From Cocleimonas sp. (GTDB lineage Bacteria; Pseudomonadota; Gammaproteobacteria; Thiotrichales; Thiotrichaceae): DNA of 64,000 nucleotides. Position 1 is the stretch's first letter, and each line of letters starts with the position of its first letter. A program made the position numbers and the translations under genes. Below the pieces are notes generated by a model. The model was not told where the DNA came from. It saw only the letters and a program-made list of their open reading frames with translations, and ran no database searches. This document shows, in pieces, positions 25,547 through 34,948 of the stretch. The stretch spans positions 1 through 64,000 of the forward strand of contig JAKIUW010000009.1 of NCBI GenBank assembly GCA_021647365.1, read 5' to 3'.

Positions 25547-26488
25547 TCAATACCGCAAACGCCAATTATCATTCTGCATCATCATTGTGCTCACTTTAGT
25601 TCCTATTTTATCAGCCAGCTTATCCATAATACTTTTATGACGTGAGAATACGACTACGTCTTTGGCACCAACAATGTCACGAGCAACACGAGAGGTACTA
25701 CCAAAACCATCCACTAAACCAAGCTCTTTCGCACCTTCGCCGGTCCAAATCAAACCTGTAAATATATCGGGATTATCTTTTAAACGATCCCCACGCCCTG
25801 TTTTAACCGCATCAATAAAGTGCTTATGCGTGTCTGCCAGTAGGTTTTTAATAAATACAACTTCCTCCTCTTTACGTGGACGAAAAGGATCAAGCATGGC
25901 TTTGTTTTTTCCTGCTGTTATTTGGCGACTTTCTACGCCAAGCTTTTCCATCAGCCCAACGACACCGAAGCTATCCATACGCACCCCGATTGAACCCACT
26001 AAGCTGGTCTGACTCGCATAGATTTTATCGGCCGCGGATATAATGTAATACCCTCCCGAGGCACAAATATCTGCGGCAACTGCATAAACAGGTTTATTGT
26101 GTTTTTCACGCAAACGACGAATTTCATCATAAATATAACCCGATTGCACAGGGCTACCACCGGGACTATTACAACGAATGATAATACCTTTGACCTTCTT
26201 ATCTTCAAACGCTTCTCGCAATGGGGGAATAATCGCATCAGCGCCTGCATCCGAGTCTGCAGAGATAACACCTTTAAGGTCTATAACGGCAGTATAAGTA
26301 TCCGCTTTTTTGCTCGCATCACCTTTGCCATTGAGAGCGGCGTAATACAATAGTGGGATTGCAACTAAATAAGCAAATGTCAAAAGTTTGAAAAATATAC
26401 CCCAGCGCCTTGCTCTACGTTGTTCTTTAATGCCTTGCAAGGCAACCTCTTGCAATACATCCATTGCTTGTTTATCTGTATTTTGCAT
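25547..26488 (-). CDS. sppA: Signal peptide peptidase, S49 family (SppA-type)
   Basis: 313 residues. One N-terminal membrane segment (about 27-50) anchors the protein, with the catalytic domain in the periplasm. The nucleophile is the Ser of DICASGGYYI, and the general-base Lys is in ITAGKNKAMLDPF. RCNSPGGSP and SLVGSIGV are the conserved oxyanion/strand segments. This short form corresponds to single-domain SppA/SohB relatives that digest cleaved signal peptides. It is 48 bp downstream of efpL in the same direction. The name could equally be sohB-like. Confidence 0.88.
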   Translation of the reverse strand: MQNTDKQAMDVLQEVALQGIKEQRRARRWGIFFKLLTFAYLVAIPLLYYAALNGKGDASKKADTYTAVIDLKGVISADSDAGADAIIPPLREAFEDKKVKGIIIRCNSPGGSPVQSGYIYDEIRRLREKHNKPVYAVAADICASGGYYIISAADKIYASQTSLVGSIGVRMDSFGVVGLMEKLGVESRQITAGKNKAMLDPFRPRKEEEVVFIKNLLADTHKHFIDAVKTGRGDRLKDNPDIFTGLIWTGEGAKELGLVDGFGSTSRVARDIVGAKDVVVFSRHKSIMDKLADKIGTKVSTMMMQNDNWRLRY

Positions 26489-26536
26489 TTTTACTTTAGA
26501 GCCTCTTACATTAATTATTATCTAAATTCATCAACA

Positions 26537-27109
26537 TCAATCCGTATCACGCGAAATAAACTTGCCTGTTCCGGTATGCACTTTGATGATTTCGCCTGTT
26601 TCTAAATATTCAGGCACTTGCACCGTAATACCTGTAGACAAGGTGGCAGGCTTATCACGATTCGTCGCACTCGCGCCTTTTAATCTTGGTGCAGTTTCCA
26701 TCACTTCTAGTGAAACAGTCGAAGGCAGCTCAACACCGATGATATTGTCTTCTAACAATAACGCTGTGATCTCTTCCATTCCTTCTGTGATGTAGCCAAC
26801 TTGATCACCTAAATCTTCTGCGCTAAGGCTATGTTGCGTGTAATCTTCATTATCCATAAACACATATTCATCACCGTCCATATACGAATAAGAAACCTTT
26901 ACGCGAATACAATCTGCCTCTTTGAGCATATCATCAGCTTTATGCGACTCATCACGTTTTTGACCTGTTTGCAGGTTGTTGTAACGAATTTTGTAATAGG
27001 TTGATGCACCTCGTGATGATGGGCTTTTACAATCGATGGTTTTTACTGCATGTGGTACACCATCAAAATCGATGATCATTCCTTTTTTTAAATCATTTGC
27101 TCTTGGCAT
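26537..27109 (-). CDS. efpL: Elongation factor P-like protein EfpL (YeiP)
   Basis: 190 residues with the three-domain EF-P fold. The N-terminus MPRANDLKKGMIIDF and the loop SPSSRGAST (in place of the modified lysine loop of EF-P) identify the YeiP/EfpL group, which helps ribosomes through proline-rich and other difficult motifs. It overlaps the end of guaD by 17 bp. A link with the Pro-Pro-coding dispersed repeats is tempting but unsupported. Confidence 0.93.
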   Translation of the reverse strand: MPRANDLKKGMIIDFDGVPHAVKTIDCKSPSSRGASTYYKIRYNNLQTGQKRDESHKADDMLKEADCIRVKVSYSYMDGDEYVFMDNEDYTQHSLSAEDLGDQVGYITEGMEEITALLLEDNIIGVELPSTVSLEVMETAPRLKGASATNRDKPATLSTGITVQVPEYLETGEIIKVHTGTGKFISRDTD

Positions 27110-28385
27110 TTTTTGCTTCCCTTCCCATGATGAATGTATTTTTTATAGCTCGATCATCTGCCAGCATTAGGAGAGAAAACAAGCGCTCTTCAATGCTATC
27201 ACACTGATCTAATTTAAACTTCATTAAGTCAGTAGCGTGATAATCCAATACTACAAAATCAGCTTCTTTACCTTTCTCAAAGTTACCAATTTTATCGTGT
27301 AAATCCAACGCCTTTGCACCACCTAAGGTCGCCATATACAAAGATTCAAAAGCAGATAAACTATTGCCTTGAAGCTGTTGAATTTTATAAGCTTCGTTGA
27401 TTGTTTTTAAGATTGAAAATGAATCTCCACCAGCCACATCCGTACCTAAACCTGTCTTAACACCGTAGTGATTTGCTTTGTGTAAATTGAATAAACCCGA
27501 ACCAATAAATAGATTGGAAGCAGGGCAAAATGCGATGGATGAATCGGTTTCTGCTAGGCGTTGCCATTCGCATTCTTCTAGGTGAATACCGTGAGCGAAT
27601 ACCGAGCGTTTTCCTAATAGATGATGATGGTCATACACATCAAGATAATTTTTACGTTCGGGGAACAGTTTTGCCACCCATTCACATTCTTGTTTATTCT
27701 CAGATATATGCGTTTGAAAATGCACATCGGGATATTCTTGCAATAACCGCCCTGCTTGTTCTAATTGCTCAGGCGAACTCGTCGGCGCAAAACGTGGCGT
27801 TACGGCATATCGCAGTCGATCTTTATTGTGCCATTTTTCGATTAGCGCCTTGCTTTCGTTATAGGAAGTTTCAGGCGTATCCAACAAAGCAGCAGGCGCA
27901 TTTCTATCCATCATCACCTTGCCACAAATCATACGCAAATTACGTTGCTGTGCTTCTGTAAAGAATGCATCAACTGATTGCGGGTGAACCGTGCCAAACA
28001 CCAAGGCAGTCGTCGTGCCATTTGTTAAAAGCTGATCTAAAAAGAAGCTAGCGATTTTTGCGGCGTATTCAGGGTCATCAAATTTCTGCTCCGCAGGAAA
28101 AGTATAGGTTTCTAGCCATTCTAAAAGCTGTTTTCCGTAAGATGCAATGATTTCGCACTGTGGGTAATGCACGTGTGTATCGATAAATCCTGGAGTAATT
28201 AGGCAGTTTGGATGCTCTGTTATTTTTGTATCTTCGGGAAGTCTTTTGAGTAAGATTTCTGCATTTCCTACAGAATGGATGTGGCCATTTTCGATAACGA
28301 GAAGCCCATCTTCAAAATATTCGCAGTCTTTATCATTAGTTAAGAAATGTATTATTTCTCCACGATGTGCCATTAAGTCTTTCAT
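27093..28385 (-). CDS. guaD: Guanine deaminase
   Basis: 430 residues, amidohydrolase fold, converts guanine to xanthine with release of ammonia. Metal site DTHVHYPQ (about 68-75) matches the guanine-deaminase form PGFIDTHxHYPQ. The HFQTHISEN histidine, AHGIHLEECE and the GTDVAGGDSFS aspartate complete the zinc and catalytic set. With the xdhABC genes about 2 kb away it would feed xanthine into oxidation to urate. It ends inside the efpL start, so the two are cotranscribed. Confidence 0.93.
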   Translation of the reverse strand: MKDLMAHRGEIIHFLTNDKDCEYFEDGLLVIENGHIHSVGNAEILLKRLPEDTKITEHPNCLITPGFIDTHVHYPQCEIIASYGKQLLEWLETYTFPAEQKFDDPEYAAKIASFFLDQLLTNGTTTALVFGTVHPQSVDAFFTEAQQRNLRMICGKVMMDRNAPAALLDTPETSYNESKALIEKWHNKDRLRYAVTPRFAPTSSPEQLEQAGRLLQEYPDVHFQTHISENKQECEWVAKLFPERKNYLDVYDHHHLLGKRSVFAHGIHLEECEWQRLAETDSSIAFCPASNLFIGSGLFNLHKANHYGVKTGLGTDVAGGDSFSILKTINEAYKIQQLQGNSLSAFESLYMATLGGAKALDLHDKIGNFEKGKEADFVVLDYHATDLMKFKLDQCDSIEERLFSLLMLADDRAIKNTFIMGREAKNAKSK

Positions 28386-28510
28386 ATTATTATCGTTTCA
28401 CACTTAGCAAAAAAATCTCTGAAAAATATTTGCATCTAAAAAAAATACAAGTCCGTATAGCTGACCAACTAAACACTTAAACACTCATCAACAACATCCA
28501 AAGGATTGAT

Positions 28511-29365
28511 ATGAACTTACGCAAAAAACTTTCAATATTGGCGCTCTTAACGCTACCCTTTTCTAGCCCATTACTGGCTAAAGATTTACCTTTCACGCTT
28601 GATATTTCTGGAAAGAATTTTGAGCTAAAGAAAGAACTGGTTATCAGCGAAGCTACGGAAGATAAAACTGAAATCAATTTCAACTTCAAAGATAAATCAG
28701 GTACAGATTACAACTTCGACCTTAAATACAAAAAACTACCAGACAATCGCTCTTATCCAAGTAACCTCGATATTACGCTAAAAGATGGAAAAGGTCAGAA
28801 GCTGGGTTATATTTTTTGGGCAAACAATGGCACTGAATCACTTAAAGCCCTTGGCACTATCGGCATGATCGTCGATATTAATGGCGAGCCTATGGATTTA
28901 AAATTCACCTTTGATGCCGACGACAAGGGTGACTTCTCTGTGAAAGGTCTTGATGATGAGCGTTATGTTTCTGATACATTGATCCCTAAAAAAGGTTTTC
29001 AGATGATTCGCCCAATGTTACTTCCTATCGTTTCAGATGGCGTTAGAAAACAAGTCTATGACCTTGATGCTCACCCATTCAAAATTGATTACACATTGAA
29101 GAATATTGAAAATGGATTAGTCCAATTCCAATACAATCTCTATAAAAAAGATGGCGACAAAGATCACCTTTTAGAACGCATTTACTTTAATGCTGATAGT
29201 GTAGAAACGCTACGTAATGGCATGTTTGCGGGAAAATACTTCGATAAGGAATATGGCACGTTTAAACTTGTTTTCTACCCTGCTATGGGCCAGACAGCTC
29301 CGCCAAGTGTTACACAAAAAGAAGAACCAAAAGCTAAGGAAGATGAAGAGCCAGAATGTAGTTAA
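28511..29365 (+). CDS. Secreted protein of unknown function
   Basis: 284 residues. Signal peptide about 1-23 (ends PLLAK). The mature protein is beta-rich and Lys/Asp-rich, with a short acidic tail (KEEPKAKEDEEPECS). The general pattern resembles DUF3108-type periplasmic proteins, but I would not assign that. It is divergently placed to guaD with a 125-bp gap. Confidence 0.55.
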   Translation: MNLRKKLSILALLTLPFSSPLLAKDLPFTLDISGKNFELKKELVISEATEDKTEINFNFKDKSGTDYNFDLKYKKLPDNRSYPSNLDITLKDGKGQKLGYIFWANNGTESLKALGTIGMIVDINGEPMDLKFTFDADDKGDFSVKGLDDERYVSDTLIPKKGFQMIRPMLLPIVSDGVRKQVYDLDAHPFKIDYTLKNIENGLVQFQYNLYKKDGDKDHLLERIYFNADSVETLRNGMFAGKYFDKEYGTFKLVFYPAMGQTAPPSVTQKEEPKAKEDEEPECS

Positions 29366-29379
29366 TTTGCTTTCGCTCC

Positions 29380-29398
29380 CCCTCTTTAGTAGAGAGGG
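29380..29398 (+). terminator. possible terminator hairpin
   Basis: CCCTCT-TTAGTAG-AGAGGG stem-loop just after the secreted-protein gene, followed by TTTGGGTTTGGG rather than a clean T-run. A weak candidate. Confidence 0.35.
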
Positions 29399-29439
29399 TT
29401 TGGGTTTGGGATTGTGAGGTTATGTAGATTCTTTCCGCG

Positions 29440-29534
29440 CCCTTCGACTCCGCTCAGGGAGCTATTTCAGTTTAGTATAACTAAGTAGTAGTACCCTGAG
29501 CGGACTAGGTTTATCCTGAGTGGAGTCGAAGAGG
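29440..29534. repeat. Inverted repeat of the CCTTCGACTCCGCTCAGG type
   Basis: CCCTTCGACTCCGCTCAGGG (29440-29459) and its inverted match TATCCTGAGTGGAGTCGAAG (29512-29531) flank about 50 bp, with a partial third copy, TACCCTGAGCGGA (29492-29504), between them. A fragment (CTTCGACAAGCTCAGCAG) occurs at 60357. Similar short repeats are widespread in unrelated bacteria. It lies between convergent genes, where it could also serve as a bidirectional terminator. Confidence 0.6.
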
Positions 29535-29559
29535 AGGGCAACGGCACATTACTCCAAAA

Positions 29560-30372
29560 TTACTTTCCAAGAGTGACTACTTTTGAGTTATCTATCACAG
29601 CATTCAATGACTGTTTATCTCTTAATTGCAACAACTCCGCACTAATCGATACAGCAATTTCCATCGGCTTTTTAGACTTTAATGAAGGCAAACCCACAGG
29701 ACAGGTAAGCTGTTCAAGCTCTTCTTTATTATAACCTTTTTTCATCAATCTCTGTCTAAACTTCAAACCTTTGGTTGCCGAACCAATCAATCCACAATAA
29801 AGGCTATCACCGCGTGACAATATTGTTTCACAGAGTTGCTGATCTAGCGCATGATCGTGTGTCATGACTAAAAAGTAGCTATTAGATTTGCAGGATTCTA
29901 CCGCTAATTCTGGCTGAGTTAGTGTTTGTATCTGGATATGTGATGCAACTGTTTCAGGAAATAACTCTGGGCGTGAATCGAACCATTTTACTTGGCAATC
30001 AACTTCTTCTAATATTTTAATTAATGATTTTCCAATATGCCCTGCGCCGAATATTACGATATTGAAATCACTAGCAGGAAACACTTCAAAGAAAACTTTT
30101 ACCACTCCGCCACAGCATTGTTTTAGGTCTTTTCCTAGATTGAAGGTTTCTGTGTATTGAGCTGTTTTGTTTAGGTGTAAAAACTCTCGAGCGAGTTCTA
30201 TCGATTTATATTCCAACGCCCCACCACCAATCGTGTCGAAGCTTTCATCTACACTCACGACCATTTTAGTACCTGTATCGCGTGGGCTTGAGCCTTTCGT
30301 TTCTAACACTGTCACCAATACATAGCCTTGAGCTTGGATATTTAGCTTTGAAATTGCTTCTATCCAGTTCAT
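29560..30372 (-). CDS. xdhC: Xanthine dehydrogenase accessory protein XdhC
   Basis: 270 residues. XdhC binds molybdenum cofactor, promotes its sulfuration and inserts it into XdhB. The N-terminal XdhC/CoxI domain has VLETKGSSPRDTGTKMV and the conserved CCGG (about 87-90). The C-terminal Rossmann domain has IVIFGAGHIGKSL. SCPVGLPSLKSKKPMEIAVS near the end is typical. The ATG overlaps xdhB by 4 bp. Confidence 0.94.
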   Translation of the reverse strand: MNWIEAISKLNIQAQGYVLVTVLETKGSSPRDTGTKMVVSVDESFDTIGGGALEYKSIELAREFLHLNKTAQYTETFNLGKDLKQCCGGVVKVFFEVFPASDFNIVIFGAGHIGKSLIKILEEVDCQVKWFDSRPELFPETVASHIQIQTLTQPELAVESCKSNSYFLVMTHDHALDQQLCETILSRGDSLYCGLIGSATKGLKFRQRLMKKGYNKEELEQLTCPVGLPSLKSKKPMEIAVSISAELLQLRDKQSLNAVIDNSKVVTLGK

Positions 30373-32654
30373 GTTCGCAACCTGCTTATTGCATTCATGA
30401 TGTTTTCCGGTGTTGCAGGTGCTTCTAATTCAATTTGTTGATCTGAGTTTGCAACAGAGCGTATCGCATCGCGAATCGCACACCATGCCGATATTGCTAA
30501 CATTAGCGGTGGTTCACCCACGGCTTTTGAATGAAAAATAGTATTCGCTACATTTGGCGTATCATCCAATAATTCCACATTGAATATTTCTGGAATATCA
30601 TTTGCCGTTGGAATTTTATAAGTGGCTGGATTCGCACTCGTCAACCGTCCTTGATCATCCCACTTTAATTCTTCACTGGTCAGCCAACCCAAGCCCTGAA
30701 TATACCCTCCTTCAATCTGCCCTATATCGATAGCAGGATTAATCGACTCACCCGCATCGTGCAAAATATCCGTTCTCAGAGTTTTTGTTTCACCTGTTAA
30801 AATATCAACCGCCACTTCGGTGATTGCAACGCCATTGGCATAATAGAAAAACGGCTGACCTTTTGCTTTTACGCGGTCGTAATGAATCTCTGGCGTTTTA
30901 TAAAAACCTGTTGCAGATAACCCTGTTCTTGCCAAGTAAGCTTGTTCAATAAATTCTTTGAAGCTTATGATTTTACTCGCTAATTTAACTTCATTATTTG
31001 CGAACGTAATATCGTCGGGTGTCACTCCATATTCTTCATGAGCGAAAACTTCCAAGCGTCTTTTGAGTTTTCTTACAGCATTCAATACCGCCATGCCGTT
31101 TATATCTGTGCCTGATGATGCCGCTGTTGGTGATGTATTCGGTACTTTATCCGTGCGTGTTGCATTGATGGTAATCGTATCCAAATCAACCTGGAATTCT
31201 TCTGCGACGATTTGAGCAAGCTTAATCATCAAGCCCTGCCCCATTTCTGTTCCGCCATGATTTAGATGAATCGTGCCATCGTGATAAATATGCACCAACG
31301 CGCCCGCTTGATTTAAATGCGCAACCGTAAACGAAATGCCAAACTTAACGGGCGTGAGTGAAATACCACGTTTAATGATGGGGCTGTGCTGGTTAAACTC
31401 CGTAATGCCTACTCGCCGATTTTCATAGTCAGCCGAATTCTCTAATAATTCAACCATTTGCAGGATTAAGCTCGGCTCAACCTTTTGCCCATACGGTGTT
31501 TTCTCGCCTTCTTTATAGAAATTCACTTTGCGAATATCCAAAGCATCTTTTCCCAAATAATGCGCAATATCTTCAATCACAACCTCTGCCAGCATCATCC
31601 CTTGGGGCCCGCCAAAACCTCTAAACGCTGTGTGTGAAACGGTATTGGTTTTGCAACGAAGCCCAAGAATATTGGCATTCTCTAAAAAGTAAGCATTATC
31701 ACAATGGAACATGGCGCGATCGACAATCGCATCAGACAAATCAGGCGAATGACCACAATCACCCACAATCAAATAATCCACGCCTAGGATTTTACCATTC
31801 TCATCAAAGCCTACCGTGTATTCATGTTTGAACGGGTGACGCTTGCCTGTGAAGCGCATATCATCCTCGCGCCCTAGACGGCACTTAACCGCTTTGCCTG
31901 TGCGAGTAGCAAAGATTGCCGCGATACATGCCCACGGCGCGGCCTGTGTCTCCTTGCCGCCAAATGCACCCCCCATACGACGCGTAACTACATTTACATC
32001 TGCCATCGTGATGCCCAAAACGTCTGCCACTAAATGCTGTGTTTCGGTTGGGTTTTGATTGGAGCTATGAATTGTGATGCGATTATCTTCTTCAGGGATG
32101 GCGATGGATACCTGCCCTTCTAAATACAAATGATCTTGCCCGCCAATACTGAGCGTACCTGTGAGGGTGTGCGGCGCTGTTTCAATCGCCTTTTGTGCAT
32201 CGCCACAACTCATGCCATGCGGTGGGCGCACGTAGATTTCTTTATCAATGGCTTCTTGCAAATCCAGTAAGGGTTTTTGTTCTTTGTATTCAATCTTGGC
32301 AAGCTTCAATGCTTTTTTGGCGCTGATATAGTCCGTAGCGACAACGGCAAATATGGGTTGACTGTGATATTCGACTTTAGAATCCGTGAGCAATAAATCA
32401 CCTTCAAACACAGGGCCAATATCATGCTTGGCAGGAATATCACTTGCGATAATCACATCAACCACACCGCTAGCTTTTTTTACGGCGGATAAATCTATCG
32501 AAATGATTTCACCGTGCGCGATGCTGCTGCCACCGACTGCAACGTGCAATGCGCCTGCGGGTAATACCACATCATCAACATAACGTGCCTCACCTGTTGT
32601 ATGCAAGGGTGCGCTGTCGTGCTTGTGGGATTTGCCGATGCTGTGCTTACTCAT
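30369..32654 (-). CDS. xdhB: Xanthine dehydrogenase, molybdopterin-binding subunit
   Basis: 761 residues; oxidises hypoxanthine and xanthine to urate at the molybdenum centre. The start MSKHSIGKSHKHDSAPLHTT is typical. Moco-binding and active-site motifs are GGAFGGKE, the AFRGFGGPQGM loop with the substrate-binding Arg, GTEMGQG and, near the C-terminus, VGEPPLMLA with the catalytic glutamate. Its start overlaps xdhA by 4 bp (ATGA) and its end overlaps xdhC by 4 bp, so xdhABC form a tight operon. Confidence 0.96.
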   Translation of the reverse strand: MSKHSIGKSHKHDSAPLHTTGEARYVDDVVLPAGALHVAVGGSSIAHGEIISIDLSAVKKASGVVDVIIASDIPAKHDIGPVFEGDLLLTDSKVEYHSQPIFAVVATDYISAKKALKLAKIEYKEQKPLLDLQEAIDKEIYVRPPHGMSCGDAQKAIETAPHTLTGTLSIGGQDHLYLEGQVSIAIPEEDNRITIHSSNQNPTETQHLVADVLGITMADVNVVTRRMGGAFGGKETQAAPWACIAAIFATRTGKAVKCRLGREDDMRFTGKRHPFKHEYTVGFDENGKILGVDYLIVGDCGHSPDLSDAIVDRAMFHCDNAYFLENANILGLRCKTNTVSHTAFRGFGGPQGMMLAEVVIEDIAHYLGKDALDIRKVNFYKEGEKTPYGQKVEPSLILQMVELLENSADYENRRVGITEFNQHSPIIKRGISLTPVKFGISFTVAHLNQAGALVHIYHDGTIHLNHGGTEMGQGLMIKLAQIVAEEFQVDLDTITINATRTDKVPNTSPTAASSGTDINGMAVLNAVRKLKRRLEVFAHEEYGVTPDDITFANNEVKLASKIISFKEFIEQAYLARTGLSATGFYKTPEIHYDRVKAKGQPFFYYANGVAITEVAVDILTGETKTLRTDILHDAGESINPAIDIGQIEGGYIQGLGWLTSEELKWDDQGRLTSANPATYKIPTANDIPEIFNVELLDDTPNVANTIFHSKAVGEPPLMLAISAWCAIRDAIRSVANSDQQIELEAPATPENIMNAISRLRT

Positions 32655-34162
32655 AGCGCGACTCCCTGCTCTATAAATAAACGTTCCAATAAATTCTGCG
32701 CCATTAAAATGCGATATTCACGGCTGGCGCGCACGTCATTCATTGGCTCAAAATCGGAAGCTATTTCTATCTTAGCTTTTTCTAATGTTTCTTTGCTAAG
32801 CAATTGACCTTTAAGATAGTTTTCACAGTTTATCGCGCGCTTTACCGTTGCCGCCATACCGCCCATGCCGATGCGAATTGAAACGATTTTATTATCCAAA
32901 ACACCCACATAAAAAGCCGCACAAATCGCGCTAATATCATCCGCATGGCGCTTACTGATTTTATAAACGCTTAACGTGTGATTGTCTTTATTTTTAGGGA
33001 TAGCTTTGTTTTTAGGGATAACAATGTCGCGCAAGAATTCACCTTCTTGCAAAACCGTTTGTTTATAGCCTGTGTAGAAATCATCGATTTTAACGGTTCT
33101 GGTTTTATCGCCGTGTTGCAAAACCAATGATGCATCCAACGCCACCAACACAGGCGGCATATCACCAATGGGCGAGGCGTTTGCCACATTGCCACCTATA
33201 GTGCCGACATTACGAATTTGGGTCGAAGCAAAACGCTCCAAATGATTTCTTAATGTAGGATATTCGTGCGCTAGGCACTCACCACATTCTTGATAAGTGA
33301 CTGCCGCGCCAAGGGTAATGGCATCATCTGTCTCAGAGATTTGTTTGAGTTCTTTGACTTGCCCGAGATAAATCACCTTCTCAAGCGTTTGCAAACCTTG
33401 GGTAATATCCAAAACTAAGTCTGTCCCGCCTGCTAACAATCGAGCTTCAGGAAATTGCTGTTTTAGTTTAGCAAGTTCCTCCGTTGTTTCTGGGATAAAG
33501 AAATTCTCCGTTTCAGCAGAAGCAATATGATTTAAAACCTCTAAGGTCTGTTGTGAAGTTTTATCGAATTCATCGGTAAACGATTGATTTAAAACAGAGA
33601 CACCCGCATCAATAATCGGGCGATAGCCTGTGCAACGACAAAGATTGCCATCGATACCCTCTACAACCTCACTTCGTTCCACCTTTATCTTATTATCAAA
33701 TGATGATGTAAAAGTGGGGGGGTGTGCTTTATCCTTATTATCTATATCCGCAAGGTACACCCCCCCACTTTTACATGATGTTTGCTTCTGCATCGCAAAC
33801 AAAGACATCACAAAACCTGGTGTGCAAAATCCACATTGCGAACCATGCTCATCCACCAACGCCTGTTGCACAGGATGAAGCGCATCATCACTACTTGAGC
33901 GCAAACTATCAACGGTAATCACCTGCTTGCCATGCATTGATCCCAGCAAACAAATACAGCTATTTAAACTTTTGTATTTCAGCGCCGCACCGCTTTCATC
34001 AGGCTCAGCAATCACCACCGTACACGCGCCACAGTCGCCCGAAGCACAACCTTCCTTGCTACCCGTAAGTTTTTTATCAAGTCGAAGAAAGTCGAGTAAG
34101 GTTTTATCCGCCTGAAGGTCATCAAGCTGGATTAAATCGTGGTTAAGAATAAATTGAATCAC
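32651..34162 (-). CDS. xdhA: Xanthine dehydrogenase, Fe-S/FAD subunit
   Basis: 503 residues from the GTG at 34162 (MIQFILNHDL), which fits the family N-terminus. A longer frame from TTG at 34282 would only add residues encoded by a repeat palindrome. First 2Fe-2S cluster: GCASGDCGAC (Cys39, 44, 47 by this start); second: CGFCTPGF and NLCRCTGYRP. The FAD domain (about 215-400) has LLAGGTDLVLD and NASPIGDMPP. Between FVMSLFAMQ and EGIDGNLCRC lies an extra ~35-residue segment (KSGGVYLADIDNKDKAHPP and following) encoded by two inverted repeat copies. Confidence 0.94.
   Translation of the reverse strand: MIQFILNHDLIQLDDLQADKTLLDFLRLDKKLTGSKEGCASGDCGACTVVIAEPDESGAALKYKSLNSCICLLGSMHGKQVITVDSLRSSSDDALHPVQQALVDEHGSQCGFCTPGFVMSLFAMQKQTSCKSGGVYLADIDNKDKAHPPTFTSSFDNKIKVERSEVVEGIDGNLCRCTGYRPIIDAGVSVLNQSFTDEFDKTSQQTLEVLNHIASAETENFFIPETTEELAKLKQQFPEARLLAGGTDLVLDITQGLQTLEKVIYLGQVKELKQISETDDAITLGAAVTYQECGECLAHEYPTLRNHLERFASTQIRNVGTIGGNVANASPIGDMPPVLVALDASLVLQHGDKTRTVKIDDFYTGYKQTVLQEGEFLRDIVIPKNKAIPKNKDNHTLSVYKISKRHADDISAICAAFYVGVLDNKIVSIRIGMGGMAATVKRAINCENYLKGQLLSKETLEKAKIEIASDFEPMNDVRASREYRILMAQNLLERLFIEQGVAL
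33703..33730 (-). repeat. GCAC-C6 dispersed repeat, copy 13 (inside xdhA)
   Basis: Full-length copy read in xdhA sense as KAHPPTFTS. With copy 14 it forms a 78-bp inverted-repeat insert (26 codons) in the xdhA coding sequence. Confidence 0.92.
33755..33780 (+). repeat. GCAC-C6 dispersed repeat, copy 14 (inside xdhA)
   Basis: Inverted partner of copy 13 across 24 bp; antisense to xdhA and read as SCKSGGVY in the xdhA frame. Confidence 0.92.
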
Positions 34163-34210
34163 TACGGCATGGTTCTCTTTTTTGTTATCTCTATCTATTG
34201 TAGCGTATTT

Positions 34211-34266
34211 AAATTCACACCCCCCCACTTTTACATGATGTAAAAGTGGGGGGGGTGTGATTTTTA
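34211..34266. repeat. GCAC-C6 repeats, copies 15 and 16, tight palindrome upstream of xdhA
   Basis: A + copy (34211-34240) and a - copy (34234-34260) overlap at CATGATG to form a nearly perfect palindrome of about 50 bp, with flanking AAATT/AATTT. It lies 49 bp upstream of the chosen xdhA GTG. If transcribed it would be a very stable leader hairpin; if the upstream TTG is used it would be translated as ITPPPLLHHVKVGG. Confidence 0.92.
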
Positions 34267-34333
34267 AATTTGTTTCATACAAGTAAAGCTATTTGCGCGG
34301 AGCAGATGACAAATAAAAATGGCTAACGTATCT

Positions 34334-34702
34334 TTATTTTTTTCTAGGTGACGGGTTCTCATCCACCCGTGTAAACGTAGCAAGCACAGCGCCATTCTCC
34401 TGAAGCTCAGCCAAACCCTGATCATTTACACTCAAAATAAAAGATCTTTTCTGATCAGGATTCGTCGAAGGCGTACAATCAAATTTCAACTGACTCTTAT
34501 CAGGTGCCGCCCAAAAACAATGCCAATTAGCATTATCCAATTTACGGGTTATAAACTCAGCCCTACCCTCATAACCTGCCACCAAACGATCGATCCCTAA
34601 TTCATTATCGTCCGTAGCCTTCCAAACACCTGTAGCAGGATGTGGCGAGCAAGCTACCATTAATAAAAACGTTAATAAAACAAGGGGAAGACGAATTTTC
34701 AT
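34334..34702 (-). CDS. Small lipoprotein, unknown
   Basis: 122 residues from the ATG at 34702 (MKIRLPLVLL); an upstream ATG adds three residues. Lipobox MVAC (Cys18). The short mature domain starts HPATGVWKATDDNELGI and contains two cysteines (WHCFW, FDCTP). It ends with a basic tail PSPRKK. The GVWK...ITR layout suggests a small beta-barrel or lipocalin-like domain, but no family is recognised. Confidence 0.6.
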   Translation of the reverse strand: MKIRLPLVLLTFLLMVACSPHPATGVWKATDDNELGIDRLVAGYEGRAEFITRKLDNANWHCFWAAPDKSQLKFDCTPSTNPDQKRSFILSVNDQGLAELQENGAVLATFTRVDENPSPRKK

Positions 34703-34858
34703 AAGAGTCATAGATATCAGTATTGTAGTTTTAAAAAAGTGAGGCTATCACCTGCCAGCCTGATTGTACTTGATTTAAGTTATACAAGATAAGAGAACAA
34801 CCTTGTCACCTCCATAAAAACAGCTTAAACTTCCGCCTCGCTCGACAACGACGTATAC

Positions 34859-34948
34859 GGAAAAGTGTCCGAGTGGCCTATGGAGCACGCTTGGAAAGTG
34901 TGTGTACGTTTATCCGTACCGAGGGTTCGAATCCCTCCTTTTCCGCCA
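34859..34948 (+). tRNA. tRNA-Ser (GGA)
   Basis: A 90-nt cloverleaf: acceptor GGAAAAG pairs with CTTTTCC, discriminator G and encoded CCA. The anticodon loop is CTTGGAAAG with anticodon GGA (reads TCC and TCT). A long class-II variable arm (about GTGTACGTTTATCCGTAC) and T-arm GAGGGTTCGAATCCCTC are present. It stands alone and is followed by a strong terminator. Confidence 0.96.
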
